This document shows, in pieces, positions 19,025 to 27,082 of a stretch of 64,000 bases of DNA (the stretch's first letter is position 1; each line of letters opens with the position of its first letter). The translations under genes and the position numbers were made by a program. The notes beneath the pieces are model-generated. The model ran no database searches. It saw only the letters and a list, made by a program, of their open reading frames with translations, and had not been told where the DNA came from. The stretch is from Streptococcus gwangjuense (GTDB taxonomy: Bacteria; Bacillota; Bacilli; Lactobacillales; Streptococcaceae): the NCBI RefSeq assembly GCF_003627155.1, contig NZ_CP032621.1:1902501-1966500 (forward strand), read 5' to 3'.

Positions 19025-19067
19025 GAAATCATCCATTCTGAATAAGGTGGATGATTTCTCAGTTTTT
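19025..19067 (+). terminator. Terminator
   Basis: GAAATCATCCA and TGGATGATTTC form a perfect 11-bp stem, then TCAGTTTTT. Confidence 0.8.
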
Positions 19068-19071
19068 AAGG

Positions 19072-19090
19072 ATATAGTTTTAAACTATAT
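19072..19090. promoter_or_regulatory. MET-box operator
   Basis: ATATAGTTT-T-AAACTATAT is a perfect 9-1-9 palindrome containing TATAGTTTnAAACTATA, the streptococcal MET-box bound by the LysR-type regulator MtaR/MetR. It lies about 20 bp upstream of the metQ -35, the position expected for an activator. Confidence 0.85.
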
Positions 19091-19111
19091 ATCTGACTAT
19101 CTAATAACAAT

Positions 19112-19140
19112 TTGTGAAATCAAATAAATTGTGAGATACT
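19112..19140 (+). promoter_or_regulatory. metQ operon promoter
   Basis: TTGTGA (19112-19117), 17 bp, then GATACT (19135-19140). It is moderately weak, consistent with activation from the MET-box. Confidence 0.55.
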
Positions 19141-19171
19141 AGTACGGTATTATTTTTAAGGAGAAAGAATC

Positions 19172-20026
19172 ATGAAAATTAAAAAATGGCTTGGTGTAGC
19201 AGCCCTTGCTGCAGTCGCAGGTTTGGCTCTTGCAGCTTGCGGAAACTCAGAAAAGAAAGCAGACAATGCAACAACTATCAAAATCGCAACTGTTAACCGT
19301 AGCGGTTCTGAAGAAAAACGTTGGGACAAAATCCAAGAATTGGTTAAAAAAGACGGAATTACCTTGGAATTTACAGAGTTCACAGACTACTCACAACCAA
19401 ACAAGGCAACTGCTGATGGTGAAGTAGACTTGAACGCTTTCCAACACTATAACTTCTTGAACAACTGGAACAAAGAAAACGGAAAAGACCTTGTAGCGAT
19501 TGCAGATACTTACATCTCTCCAATTCGCCTTTACTCAGGTTTGAATGGAAGTGACAACAAGTACACTAAAGTAGAAGACATCCCAGCAAACGGAGAAATC
19601 GCTGTACCGAACGACGCTACAAACGAAAGCCGTGCGCTTTACTTGCTTCAATCAGCTGGCTTGATTAAATTGGACGTGTCAGGAACTGCTCTTGCAACAG
19701 TTGCTAACATCAAAGAAAATCCAAAGAACTTGAAAATCACTGAATTGGACGCTAGCCAAACAGCTCGTTCATTGTCATCAGTTGACGCTGCCGTTGTAAA
19801 CAATACCTTTGTTACAGAAGCAAAATTGGACTACAAGAAAGCACTTTTCAAAGAACAAGCTGATGAAAACTCAAAACAATGGTACAACATCATCGTTGCG
19901 AAAAAAGATTGGGAATCATCACCTAAGGCTGATGCTATCAAGAAAGTGATCGCAGCTTACCACACAGATGAAGTGAAAAAAGTGATCGAAGAAACATCAG
20001 ACGGTTTGGATCAACCAGTTTGGTAA
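19172..20026 (+). CDS. metQ: Methionine-binding lipoprotein MetQ
   Basis: 284 residues. The lipoprotein signal ends LAAC with Cys23. The mature protein has the NLPA/MetQ pattern: KWDKIQELVKKDGITLEFTEFTDYSQPNKA (Tyr and Asn ligand region), DLNAFQHYNFLN, and the later segment VAVPNDATNESRALYLL. It delivers methionine to MetN-MetI. It is first in metQ-M20 peptidase-metN-metI and controlled by the MET-box at 19072. The hairpin after it probably makes it the most abundant product of the operon. Confidence 0.93.
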   Translation: MKIKKWLGVAALAAVAGLALAACGNSEKKADNATTIKIATVNRSGSEEKRWDKIQELVKKDGITLEFTEFTDYSQPNKATADGEVDLNAFQHYNFLNNWNKENGKDLVAIADTYISPIRLYSGLNGSDNKYTKVEDIPANGEIAVPNDATNESRALYLLQSAGLIKLDVSGTALATVANIKENPKNLKITELDASQTARSLSSVDAAVVNNTFVTEAKLDYKKALFKEQADENSKQWYNIIVAKKDWESSPKADAIKKVIAAYHTDEVKKVIEETSDGLDQPVW

Positions 20027-20037
20027 TAAGAAACAGG

Positions 20038-20070
20038 GAGGTGGGAGAGAAAATTCCACCTCTTGCTTTT
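20038..20070 (+). terminator. Partial terminator inside the met operon
   Basis: GAGGTGG and CCACCTC pair around an 11-nt loop, followed by TTGCTTTT. It would lower transcript levels after metQ, a common design for binding-protein-rich ABC operons. Confidence 0.55.
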
Positions 20071-20125
20071 GTATAGAGCATGGATTGTAAAGAAGACTAT
20101 TCGTTCATAGAAAGGTAGAGAGAAT

Positions 20126-21499
20126 ATGGTTTTTCCTAGCGAACAAGAACAGATCGAAAAATTTGAAAAGGATCATGTAGCCCAGCATTATTTTGAGGTT
20201 TTACGTACCTTGATTTCTAAGAAATCAGTTTTTGCCCAGCAGGTTGGACTTAAGGAAGTCGCAACCTATCTGGGTGAGATTTTCAAGCGCGTTGGGGCTG
20301 AAGTGGAGATTGATGATACTTATACGGCGCCCTTTGTCATGGCACATTTCAAGAGTTCGCGTCCAGATGCCAAGACCTTGATTTTCTATAACCACTATGA
20401 CACTGTGCCAGCAGATGGGGATCAGGTGTGGACAGAGGATCCTTTTACTCTTTCAGTCCGCAATGGCTTCATGTATGGACGTGGGGTTGATGACGACAAG
20501 GGTCATATCACGGCTCGTTTGAGTGCTTTGAGAAAATATATGCAGCACCATGATGACCTGCCTGTCAACATTAGTTTTATCATGGAGGGAGCGGAGGAAT
20601 CGGCTTCAACAGACCTAGATAAGTATCTGGAAAAACATGCGGATAAACTCCGTGGGGCAGATTTGTTGGTCTGGGAACAAGGGACCAAAAATGCCTTGGA
20701 ACAGCTGGAAATTTCTGGTGGAAATAAGGGGATTGTGACCTTTGATGCCAAGGTAAAAAGCGCTGATGTCGATATCCACTCTAGTTATGGTGGGGTTGTG
20801 GAATCAGCCCCGTGGTACCTCCTTCAAGCCTTACAGTCTCTTCGTGCCGCAGATGGCCGTATCTTGGTTGAAGGTTTATACGAAAAAGTACATGAGCCAA
20901 ATGAACGGGAATTGGCATTGGTGGATACTTATGCCCAACGCAATCCTGGGGAAATCAGCCAGATTTATGGTTTAGAATTGCCTCTTTTACAAGAGGAACG
21001 CGCTGCCTTCCTAAAACGTTTCTTTTTCGAGCCAGCCCTTAATATCGAAGGGATTCAGTCAGGTTACCAAGGGCAAGGGGTTAAAACGATTTTGCCTGCA
21101 GAAGCTAGTGCTAAGTTAGAAGTTCGTTTGGTTCCTGGCCTAGAACCGCATGATGTTCTGGAAAAAATTCGGAAACAGCTAGACAAAAATGGCTTTGATA
21201 AGGTAGAATTATACTATACCTTGGGAGAGATGAGCTATCGAAGCGATATGAGCGCGCCGGCCATTCTCAATGTAATCGAGTTGGCCAAGAAATTCTATCC
21301 ACAGGGCGTTTCAGTCTTGCCGACTACAGCAGGCACTGGGCCTATGCATACGGTATTTGACGCCCTAGAGGTGCCAATGGTGGCCTTCGGTCTAGGAAAT
21401 GCTAATAGCCGGGACCACGGTGGAGATGAAAATGTGCGAATCGCCGATTATTACACCCATATTGAATTAGTAGAGGAGCTGATTAGAAGCTATGAGTAG
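20126..21499 (+). CDS. M20-family metallopeptidase in the methionine operon
   Basis: 457 residues of the M20 (ArgE/DapE/CNDP) type. Metal ligands are visible in [12 protein letters not shown] (His, then Asp), the bridging Asp in [10 protein letters not shown], the catalytic/ligand pair EGAEES, and a late His in SRDHGGDEN. The dimerisation lid domain lies between. Such enzymes cleave dipeptides or N-acyl amino acids. Sitting between metQ and metN and overlapping metN by 8 bp, it may release methionine from an imported N-acyl- or dipeptide form; that is inference from context. Confidence 0.88.
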   Translation: MVFPSEQEQIEKFEKDHVAQHYFEVLRTLISKKSVFAQQVGLKEVATYLGEIFKRVGAEVEIDDTYTAPFVMAHFKSSRPDAKTLIFYNHYDTVPADGDQVWTEDPFTLSVRNGFMYGRGVDDDKGHITARLSALRKYMQHHDDLPVNISFIMEGAEESASTDLDKYLEKHADKLRGADLLVWEQGTKNALEQLEISGGNKGIVTFDAKVKSADVDIHSSYGGVVESAPWYLLQALQSLRAADGRILVEGLYEKVHEPNERELALVDTYAQRNPGEISQIYGLELPLLQEERAAFLKRFFFEPALNIEGIQSGYQGQGVKTILPAEASAKLEVRLVPGLEPHDVLEKIRKQLDKNGFDKVELYYTLGEMSYRSDMSAPAILNVIELAKKFYPQGVSVLPTTAGTGPMHTVFDALEVPMVAFGLGNANSRDHGGDENVRIADYYTHIELVEELIRSYE

Positions 21500-22553
21500 A
21501 GATATTATCAAGTTAGATCAGATCGATGTGACTTTTCATCAGAAGAAGAGAACCATCACAGCGGTCAAGGATGTGACCATTCACATCCAAGAAGGGGATA
21601 TCTACGGAATCGTTGGATATTCTGGAGCAGGGAAATCAACCCTTGTACGGGTGATTAACCTTTTGCAAAAGCCATCTGCAGGGAAAATTACCATTGACGA
21701 CGATGTGATTTTTGATGGCAAGGTGACCTTGACGGCCGAGCAGTTGCGTCGTAAACGTCAGGATATCGGAATGATTTTCCAGCATTTTAACCTGATGAGC
21801 CAAAAGACAGCAGAGGAGAATGTAGCCTTTGCCCTTAAACATTCTGGACTCAGCAAGGAAGAAAAGAAGGCTAAAGTAGCTAAGTTGTTGGACTTGGTTG
21901 GCTTGGCAGACCGTGCTGAAAACTACCCTTCACAACTATCTGGAGGGCAAAAGCAGCGTGTGGCCATTGCGCGTGCTTTGGCAAATGATCCAAAAATCTT
22001 AATTTCAGACGAGTCAACTTCTGCCCTTGACCCTAAGACAACCAAGCAGATTTTGGCCTTGTTGCAAGATTTGAACCAAAAATTAGGCTTGACTGTTGTC
22101 TTGATTACGCATGAAATGCAGATTGTCAAAGATATTGCCAATCGTGTGGCAGTTATGCAGGATGGGCATTTAATTGAAGAGGGTAGTGTTCTTGAAATCT
22201 TCTCAGACCCTAAACAACCCTTGACTCAAGACTTTATCTCAACAGCTACAGGTATTGACGAAGCCATGGTCAAGATTGAGAAGCAAGAAATCGTGGAACA
22301 CTTGTCTGAAAACAGTCTTTTAGTGCAACTCAAGTATGCAGGTGCTTCGACAGACGAGCCACTTTTGAATGAATTGTACAAGCATTACCAAGTAACAGCT
22401 AATATCCTCTATGGGAATATCGAAATCCTTGACGGCACTCCTGTTGGAGAATTGGTTGTGGTCTTGTCAGGTGAAAAAGCAGCGCTAGCAGGTGCTCAAG
22501 AAGCCATTCGTCAAGCAGGCGTACAACTAAAAGTATTGAAGGGAGGACAGTAA
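21492..22553 (+). CDS. metN: Methionine ABC transporter ATP-binding protein MetN
   Basis: 353 residues with Walker [10 protein letters not shown] (about residues 41-49), signature LSGGQKQR, Walker B ILISDEST, and the H-loop ITHEM. After residue ~265 comes a NIL (ACT-like) C-terminal domain, which in E. coli MetN binds methionine and causes trans-inhibition. It energises MetI for uptake of L- and D-methionine. It overlaps the M20 gene by 8 bp and ends 1 bp before metI. Confidence 0.95.
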   Translation: MSRDIIKLDQIDVTFHQKKRTITAVKDVTIHIQEGDIYGIVGYSGAGKSTLVRVINLLQKPSAGKITIDDDVIFDGKVTLTAEQLRRKRQDIGMIFQHFNLMSQKTAEENVAFALKHSGLSKEEKKAKVAKLLDLVGLADRAENYPSQLSGGQKQRVAIARALANDPKILISDESTSALDPKTTKQILALLQDLNQKLGLTVVLITHEMQIVKDIANRVAVMQDGHLIEEGSVLEIFSDPKQPLTQDFISTATGIDEAMVKIEKQEIVEHLSENSLLVQLKYAGASTDEPLLNELYKHYQVTANILYGNIEILDGTPVGELVVVLSGEKAALAGAQEAIRQAGVQLKVLKGGQ

Positions 22554-22554
22554 G

Positions 22555-23247
22555 ATGGAATCATTGATTCAAACCTATTTGCCAAATGTCTATAAAATGG
22601 GTTGGGCTGGTCAAGCAGGCTGGGGAACAGCCATCTACCTAACTCTTTATATGACAGTTCTTTCCTTCATCATCGGAGGTTTCTTGGGGCTTGTTGCAGG
22701 TCTCTTCCTTGTCTTGACAGCGCCAGGTGGTGTCTTGGAAAATAAAGTCGTTTTCTGGATTTTGGATAAAATCACCTCTATTTTCCGTGCGGTTCCTTTC
22801 ATCATCCTCTTGGCAGTCTTGTCACCCTTCTCTCATCTAATCGTAGGAACAAGCATTGGTCCAAATGCGGCTATCGTACCGCTATCTTTTGCAGTCTTTG
22901 CCTTCTTTGCCCGTCAAGTACAGGTGGTATTGGCTGAGCTAGATGGTGGTGTCATTGAGGCGGCTCAAGCTAGCGGAGCGACATTCTGGGATATCGTAGG
23001 TGTTTACCTATCAGAAGGTCTTCCAGATTTGATCCGTGTGACGACTGTGACCTTGATTTCTCTTGTTGGAGAAACAGCTATGGCCGGTGCGGTTGGAGCT
23101 GGTGGTATCGGTAACGTAGCCATCGCCTATGGATTTAACCGCTACAATCACGATGTAACTATCTTGGCAACCATCATTATCATTTTGATTATCTTTGCAA
23201 TCCAATTCTTGGGAGATTTCTTGACTAAGAAATTGAGTCATAAATAA
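22555..23247 (+). CDS. metI: Methionine ABC transporter permease MetI
   Basis: 230 residues with five membrane segments and the permease coupling loop EAAQASGATFWDIVGVYLSEGLP (about residues 142-164). It forms the channel with MetN. The gene ends in TTGAGTCATAAA followed by AAAAAAGAGC, a sequence that recurs at 25721-25743 where it leads into an intact terminator. The metI copy has lost the second half of that terminator, apparently through insertion of the Rgg-MFS cassette. Confidence 0.95.
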   Translation: MESLIQTYLPNVYKMGWAGQAGWGTAIYLTLYMTVLSFIIGGFLGLVAGLFLVLTAPGGVLENKVVFWILDKITSIFRAVPFIILLAVLSPFSHLIVGTSIGPNAAIVPLSFAVFAFFARQVQVVLAELDGGVIEAAQASGATFWDIVGVYLSEGLPDLIRVTTVTLISLVGETAMAGAVGAGGIGNVAIAYGFNRYNHDVTILATIIIILIIFAIQFLGDFLTKKLSHK

Positions 23248-23255
23248 AAAAGAGC
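23221..23255 (+). repeat. Left copy of the duplicated metI 3' end
   Basis: TTGACTAAG-AAA followed by 23 bp (23233-23255) identical to 25721-25743. It covers the last metI codons and the left arm of its original terminator, and is followed by unrelated sequence. Confidence 0.85.
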
Positions 23256-23377
23256 TAGGCAATCTGTACATCATTCATAGGAGTTGTCGTTATAGTCAAG
23301 ACTTAAAATTCTCTGTACTAGCTGCTATCAACCGTTACTTTTAAGAGTAAGAGAGTTAAGAATTGTGGGGAGTCAAT

Positions 23378-24247
23378 ATGCAAAATCTGGGAGAAGTTTT
23401 TAAAGAATTGAGAAAGAGTCGGAATGTATCTCTACAGGAGGCGACGGGAGGAGAGTTTACTTATTCCATGCTGAGCAAATTTGAGCGTGGAGAAGCAGAC
23501 TTATCATCTATGAAATTGATTACTGCCTTAGATAACATCCACTCTGATTTGAATGAATTTATGTACTTGGTACGTGGTTTTTCTCAGAAAAAGGTTTTGG
23601 CTTTTCAAGAAAATCTCTGGGATTTATATGACAGAGGAGGGATTGATTCTCTCCATTCCTTGTATGAAGAGACGACTCAAAAGTATAGATTAAGTGGTGA
23701 AAAGAGCTATCTTTTACAAATGATTCGTATCAAAAGCCTTCTTGTGTTTTTTGCTTCAGAAATAAGGGCAACGGATGAAGAACTGACTTTTCTCTATGAC
23801 TATTTTTTTACTATTGATATCTGGGGAAATTATGAATTAGAACTATTTTCAACGATTTCTACTTTGTTTCCTCTGCCCCTCTATTTTAAATATTCTAGGG
23901 AGATGTTACAAAAGACGGATTTATTAGGCTCTTTACCTAGTAACAAAGTCGCTATTGATACCATTTTAATTAATGGACTCTTTAAAGCGATAGAGGAAAA
24001 GGATAAATTAAAAGCAGACTATTTTACCTTTCAGATTGAAAACCGCGATTTACCAGAATCTGAAGCTTATCTTAAAATCATTTATATGATTGCTAAAGGG
24101 TATTATGATACTATTTTTAATGTAGAAAATAAGGGTCTTGAAAAAATCCAGAGAGGCATTACAATCTTACAAGATTTAGAGTATGTAGGTGGTGCAAGAT
24201 ACTATGAAAACTATTTTGCAAATCAGCTTTCAAATAAAGATTTGTAA
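23378..24247 (+). CDS. Rgg-family regulator (third in window)
   Basis: 289 residues from the ATG at 23378, with GGGGAG at 23367-23372; a TTG 15 bp upstream is in frame but lacks a site. An XRE helix-turn-helix (VFKELRKSRNVSLQEA, TYSMLSKFERGEADLS) is followed by the helical Rgg repeat domain. It lies in a cassette bounded by the metI duplication and is followed by an MFS gene, its likely target. No SHP-like mini-gene was found on either side, so it may be an orphan that senses a peptide made elsewhere, or a diverged relic of a pair. Confidence 0.85.
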   Translation: MQNLGEVFKELRKSRNVSLQEATGGEFTYSMLSKFERGEADLSSMKLITALDNIHSDLNEFMYLVRGFSQKKVLAFQENLWDLYDRGGIDSLHSLYEETTQKYRLSGEKSYLLQMIRIKSLLVFFASEIRATDEELTFLYDYFFTIDIWGNYELELFSTISTLFPLPLYFKYSREMLQKTDLLGSLPSNKVAIDTILINGLFKAIEEKDKLKADYFTFQIENRDLPESEAYLKIIYMIAKGYYDTIFNVENKGLEKIQRGITILQDLEYVGGARYYENYFANQLSNKDL

Positions 24248-24359
24248 TATATTCTCGTTACATCGACTGATGAAAAATAAATAGCCTTGTAGATGGATTG
24301 ATAATTAGTAGTTTCTAGGCGCTAGAGTTTCTATTTTCAGAAAAAATATATTACAAAAA

Positions 24360-24381
24360 AGTGGGGAGCCCCGCTTTTTTT
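24360..24381. terminator. Terminator after third rgg
   Basis: AGTGGGG and CCCCGCT form a GC-rich stem followed by seven T's. An A-run on the left could make it work in both directions. Confidence 0.85.
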
Positions 24382-24431
24382 GTTAGACTGGATTCAATAG
24401 AATACTCTTTGAAATGTGAGAAAGGCCTGTT

Positions 24432-25676
24432 ATGAAACTATTCTTAAGACATCATTTATTTAGAATACTGACCTTATCAAGGTTTTTGAGCTCAAGTGGA
24501 GCTTATATTTATAATCTGGTATTTATCGTTTACGCTGCGAGTCTACCCTTTAAAAATATAGCTGTATTTATGGCGAATATAATTACGATTTTACCTTTCC
24601 TATTTACTTTTTATGTTGGGATTAAGGCTGATCATACTCGAAATAAAGCAGGAACAATTATCTGGGTTGGTTGTGTGCAAAGTCTACTATTTCTTTTGAT
24701 TGCTAGTGTGATTCATGACCAGAACTTCGTAACGTTTGCTTTTATCTGTATGGTTAATATCTGTTCGGATATTTTATCAGATTATACAGCAGGCCTTCGT
24801 ATGCCGATTATCCAGCATAATATTTCGGAAAATAAGCTCTATGAAGCTTATTCCTTTACTCAGTTTGTTTCCTATTTATCAAATCTAGGAGGTCAAGCCT
24901 TAGGAGTGTGGTTACTCACAACCAGCCATCAAAATTTTTCTTTTGTTGCAATTGTGAATGCTGGTTTCTTTTTGCTATCTTCTCTTATTTTGTTCAAAAA
25001 TAGAAGAGAACTGACGCACTTGTCTGTAACGGTAGAGAATGAGTCGATTAGTTTACTTCAACAAGTTAAGGCAATCTATGCGGACATGGATGATATCTTT
25101 AGGCAGAGAGAAAGTAAATCATTGTTTAAAATGATCCTTGTCATTTTGGTAATGAATACTTTGGGAGGAGCTGTTGGAGGTATTTATCACTTTTACTTAT
25201 TAGACCATACTATCTACCATCTCAGCTATGCTCAAGCCCTATTTTTAATTGAATGTGTCAGCTTGGGAGGAGCTATTCTTGGTAGCCTAACTCCCCATGA
25301 TTATTTTGGAAAATTGTCGTTTTCAAGTTTGTTATCGCTCAATGCAATTCTGTTTGTCTTGCTTGCTACTGCTAATATTTTAGATTTTTCTCCTCTAGTA
25401 GGTGTTGCTTGCTTAGCTTTTGTCATGTATTTGATGTCGAAATCAATGCCTAAATTAGATACTCTGTTACTGTCTAATTTGAGCGCGGATGTATTAGCTC
25501 GAAGTAATAATCTCTTGAGTATGATTTTTTCCTTAACATTACCCTTGGGGATGTCTGTATTTTCCTTCTTAGCTTTACAAGATATCAGGATTTGTTGGTG
25601 GGTCTTTTTAGCAGGGAGTGTGATAGGGTTCATTTTATCGTTAGAAAAAAGAAGTTTTTCAGGTAAAAAATTTTAA
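24432..25676 (+). CDS. MFS transporter (paralogue of the 14692 gene)
   Basis: 414 residues with about 12 membrane segments. It begins MKLFLRHHLFRILTLSRFLSS, clearly related in layout to MKVFLQNRDFRQLTINQWIST at 14692, and shares the first-loop FxxGIKADHTRNKAG form of MFS_3-type exporters. The ribosome site is poor (AAAGG). Both paralogues stand behind an Rgg, suggesting peptide-controlled export of small molecules. The substrate is unknown. Confidence 0.85.
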   Translation: MKLFLRHHLFRILTLSRFLSSSGAYIYNLVFIVYAASLPFKNIAVFMANIITILPFLFTFYVGIKADHTRNKAGTIIWVGCVQSLLFLLIASVIHDQNFVTFAFICMVNICSDILSDYTAGLRMPIIQHNISENKLYEAYSFTQFVSYLSNLGGQALGVWLLTTSHQNFSFVAIVNAGFFLLSSLILFKNRRELTHLSVTVENESISLLQQVKAIYADMDDIFRQRESKSLFKMILVILVMNTLGGAVGGIYHFYLLDHTIYHLSYAQALFLIECVSLGGAILGSLTPHDYFGKLSFSSLLSLNAILFVLLATANILDFSPLVGVACLAFVMYLMSKSMPKLDTLLLSNLSADVLARSNNLLSMIFSLTLPLGMSVFSFLALQDIRICWWVFLAGSVIGFILSLEKRSFSGKKF

Positions 25677-25709
25677 CCTAGAAAGCTCAGGATTACTAGA
25701 AAAATCTTC

Positions 25710-25743
25710 TTGACTAAGTCTTGAGTCATAAATAAAAAAGAGC
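25710..25743 (+). repeat. Right copy of the duplicated metI 3' end
   Basis: TTGACTAAG, then TC, then 23 bp (25721-25743) identical to the end of metI, running straight into a complete terminator. The copy has a 1-bp deletion relative to metI and is not translated. Confidence 0.85.
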
Positions 25744-25759
25744 CGCCTGGCTCTTTTTA
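25735..25759. terminator. Bidirectional terminator (probably the original metI terminator)
   Basis: AAAAAGAGCC and GGCTCTTTTT around a GCCT loop, between the MFS gene (+) and the ECF gene (-). Confidence 0.9.
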
Positions 25760-25763
25760 TTTA

Positions 25764-26333
25764 TCAGATTTTCTGTGCAAATTTTTTACTCAAGGCTTGT
25801 CCAATCAAGGCACCAACTAGGGCTCCGATGATAATACTTACGATAAATAGAAGGACGGTTCCAGGGTTTGGTGCGACCATGATACGGTCGATATATTCTT
25901 GGGATTTTCCTCTTGCTAGAAGGGTTGCCATATAGGCTTTGGGAGCAATCCACATGAGTAAGATTGGGCCAGTTGAGCTAAAGGCGAAAATAATGAAAGA
26001 AAGCAAATTTTTTGTTTGGTCCTTGTATTTTCCTAAATGAGCTACTCCATCTGCTAGGAGACCACAGATAATTCCAGGAAGGAAGGCACCGGCACCGTGT
26101 TTGCTCCCCAAGAAAAAGAGGGCGATGACAAGGCCGATAGTGGTAATGGCTCCAAAGCGCGGAACTTTTGCGACTAGAATCATATAGACGCTACCGCCGA
26201 CAAGGGCAGTAAAGGCAGGTGCATAAAACATGTTTCCAGTTTGGTCAAGGAGATTGCCCAAAAGGACACCAATCCCCATGCAGAGGAAGTAAAGAACTGC
26301 AAAAAGAAGTGTAGTTAAGATAGATTTCTTCAT
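25764..26333 (-). CDS. MptD/Trep_Strep-family ECF transporter S component
   Basis: 189 residues with about six membrane segments: MKKSILTTLLFAVLYFLCMGIGVLLG, a GSKHGAGAFLPGIICGLLADGVAHLG stretch, and a GALVGALIGQ tail. The organisation fits the Trep_Strep/MptD group of putative ECF substrate-specificity proteins, which pair with a shared EcfAAT module elsewhere. The ligand is unknown. The ribosome site is AGGAGA; the promoter on the minus strand is TTTACA (26390-26395), 17 bp, TAAAAT (26367-26372). Confidence 0.8.
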   Translation of the reverse strand: MKKSILTTLLFAVLYFLCMGIGVLLGNLLDQTGNMFYAPAFTALVGGSVYMILVAKVPRFGAITTIGLVIALFFLGSKHGAGAFLPGIICGLLADGVAHLGKYKDQTKNLLSFIIFAFSSTGPILLMWIAPKAYMATLLARGKSQEYIDRIMVAPNPGTVLLFIVSIIIGALVGALIGQALSKKFAQKI

Positions 26334-26412
26334 GAATTGTCTCCTGATAATTTTTTCACAATTCTCATTTTACCATGGTTTGATGGGATTGTAAATGGAT
26401 ACTAGAAGTTTT

Positions 26413-26438
26413 TGAAAACGTTTGAAATATGATATAAT
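26413..26438 (+). promoter_or_regulatory. Promoter of the DUF624-kinase-regulator operon with a cre-like site
   Basis: The -10 is TATAAT (26433-26438). TGAAAACGTTTGAA (26413-26426) matches the CcpA cre consensus at all key positions except the final C, and it lies where the -35 and spacer should be. Binding of CcpA here would repress the operon when glucose is present. Confidence 0.5.
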
Positions 26439-26467
26439 AGTTTCATAGTTATTTTTAGGAGGATATC

Positions 26468-27082
26468 ATGGGGAGATTTTTAGACTTTGTCTTTAATCGT
26501 TTCTTTTTAGGAATGATTGCGACAGCCTTCTTTTGGCTATTAACATTGGCAGGAGGGATTATCCTTGGTCTAGCGCCAGCTGGTGCCACCTTGATGAGCT
26601 TGTATGCAGAACATGGTTATAGCTTTCGGGAATACAGTTTGAAGGAGGCTTGGTCTCTTTACAAGCAAAATTTTGTCTCAAGCAACCTGATTTTCTATAG
26701 CTTTTTAGGGGTGGATTTAGTTTTAATCTATGGCTTGTATCTCTTGGTGCAATTGCCTCATCAAACCATCATTCATTTGATTGCTACCTTTTTGAATGTC
26801 CTAGTAGTCGCCCTGCTCTTTTTGGCCTATACAGTGTCTTTGAAATTACAAGTTTATTTTGACTTATCCTATCGAAATAGCCTCAAACTATCCTTGATTG
26901 GCATCTTTATGAGCCTAGCAGCTGTGGCCAAGGTTCTCCTTGGGACAGTGTTACTTGTGGCAATTGGTTACTATATGCCTGCTCTGCTCTTCTTTGTAGG
27001 AATTGGGATGTGGCATTTCTTTATCAGTGATATGTTGGAACCGGTCTATGAAAGTATCCATGAAAAATTGGCGACAAGATAG
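26468..27082 (+). CDS. DUF624 (YesL-like) membrane protein
   Basis: 204 residues with about five membrane segments and the DUF624 start pattern (FNRFFLGMIATAFFWLLTLAGGIILGLAPAGATL). YesL-type proteins accompany YesMN two-component systems and carbohydrate ABC transporters. The next two genes are exactly such a kinase and regulator, so yesLMN-like order is kept. The function of the family is unknown, possibly a sensing or membrane partner of the kinase. Confidence 0.85.
   Translation: MGRFLDFVFNRFFLGMIATAFFWLLTLAGGIILGLAPAGATLMSLYAEHGYSFREYSLKEAWSLYKQNFVSSNLIFYSFLGVDLVLIYGLYLLVQLPHQTIIHLIATFLNVLVVALLFLAYTVSLKLQVYFDLSYRNSLKLSLIGIFMSLAAVAKVLLGTVLLVAIGYYMPALLFFVGIGMWHFFISDMLEPVYESIHEKLATR

Noticed and set aside
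24332..24346. CodY-like motif TATTTTCAGAAAAAA
   Set aside because: Only 12 of 15 positions match in a very AT-rich stretch, and it lies after a gene rather than near a promoter.
23256..24431. Possible SHP gene partnering the third Rgg
   Set aside because: Both flanks were read on both strands. No ORF with a basic start, hydrophobic core and ribosome site was found.
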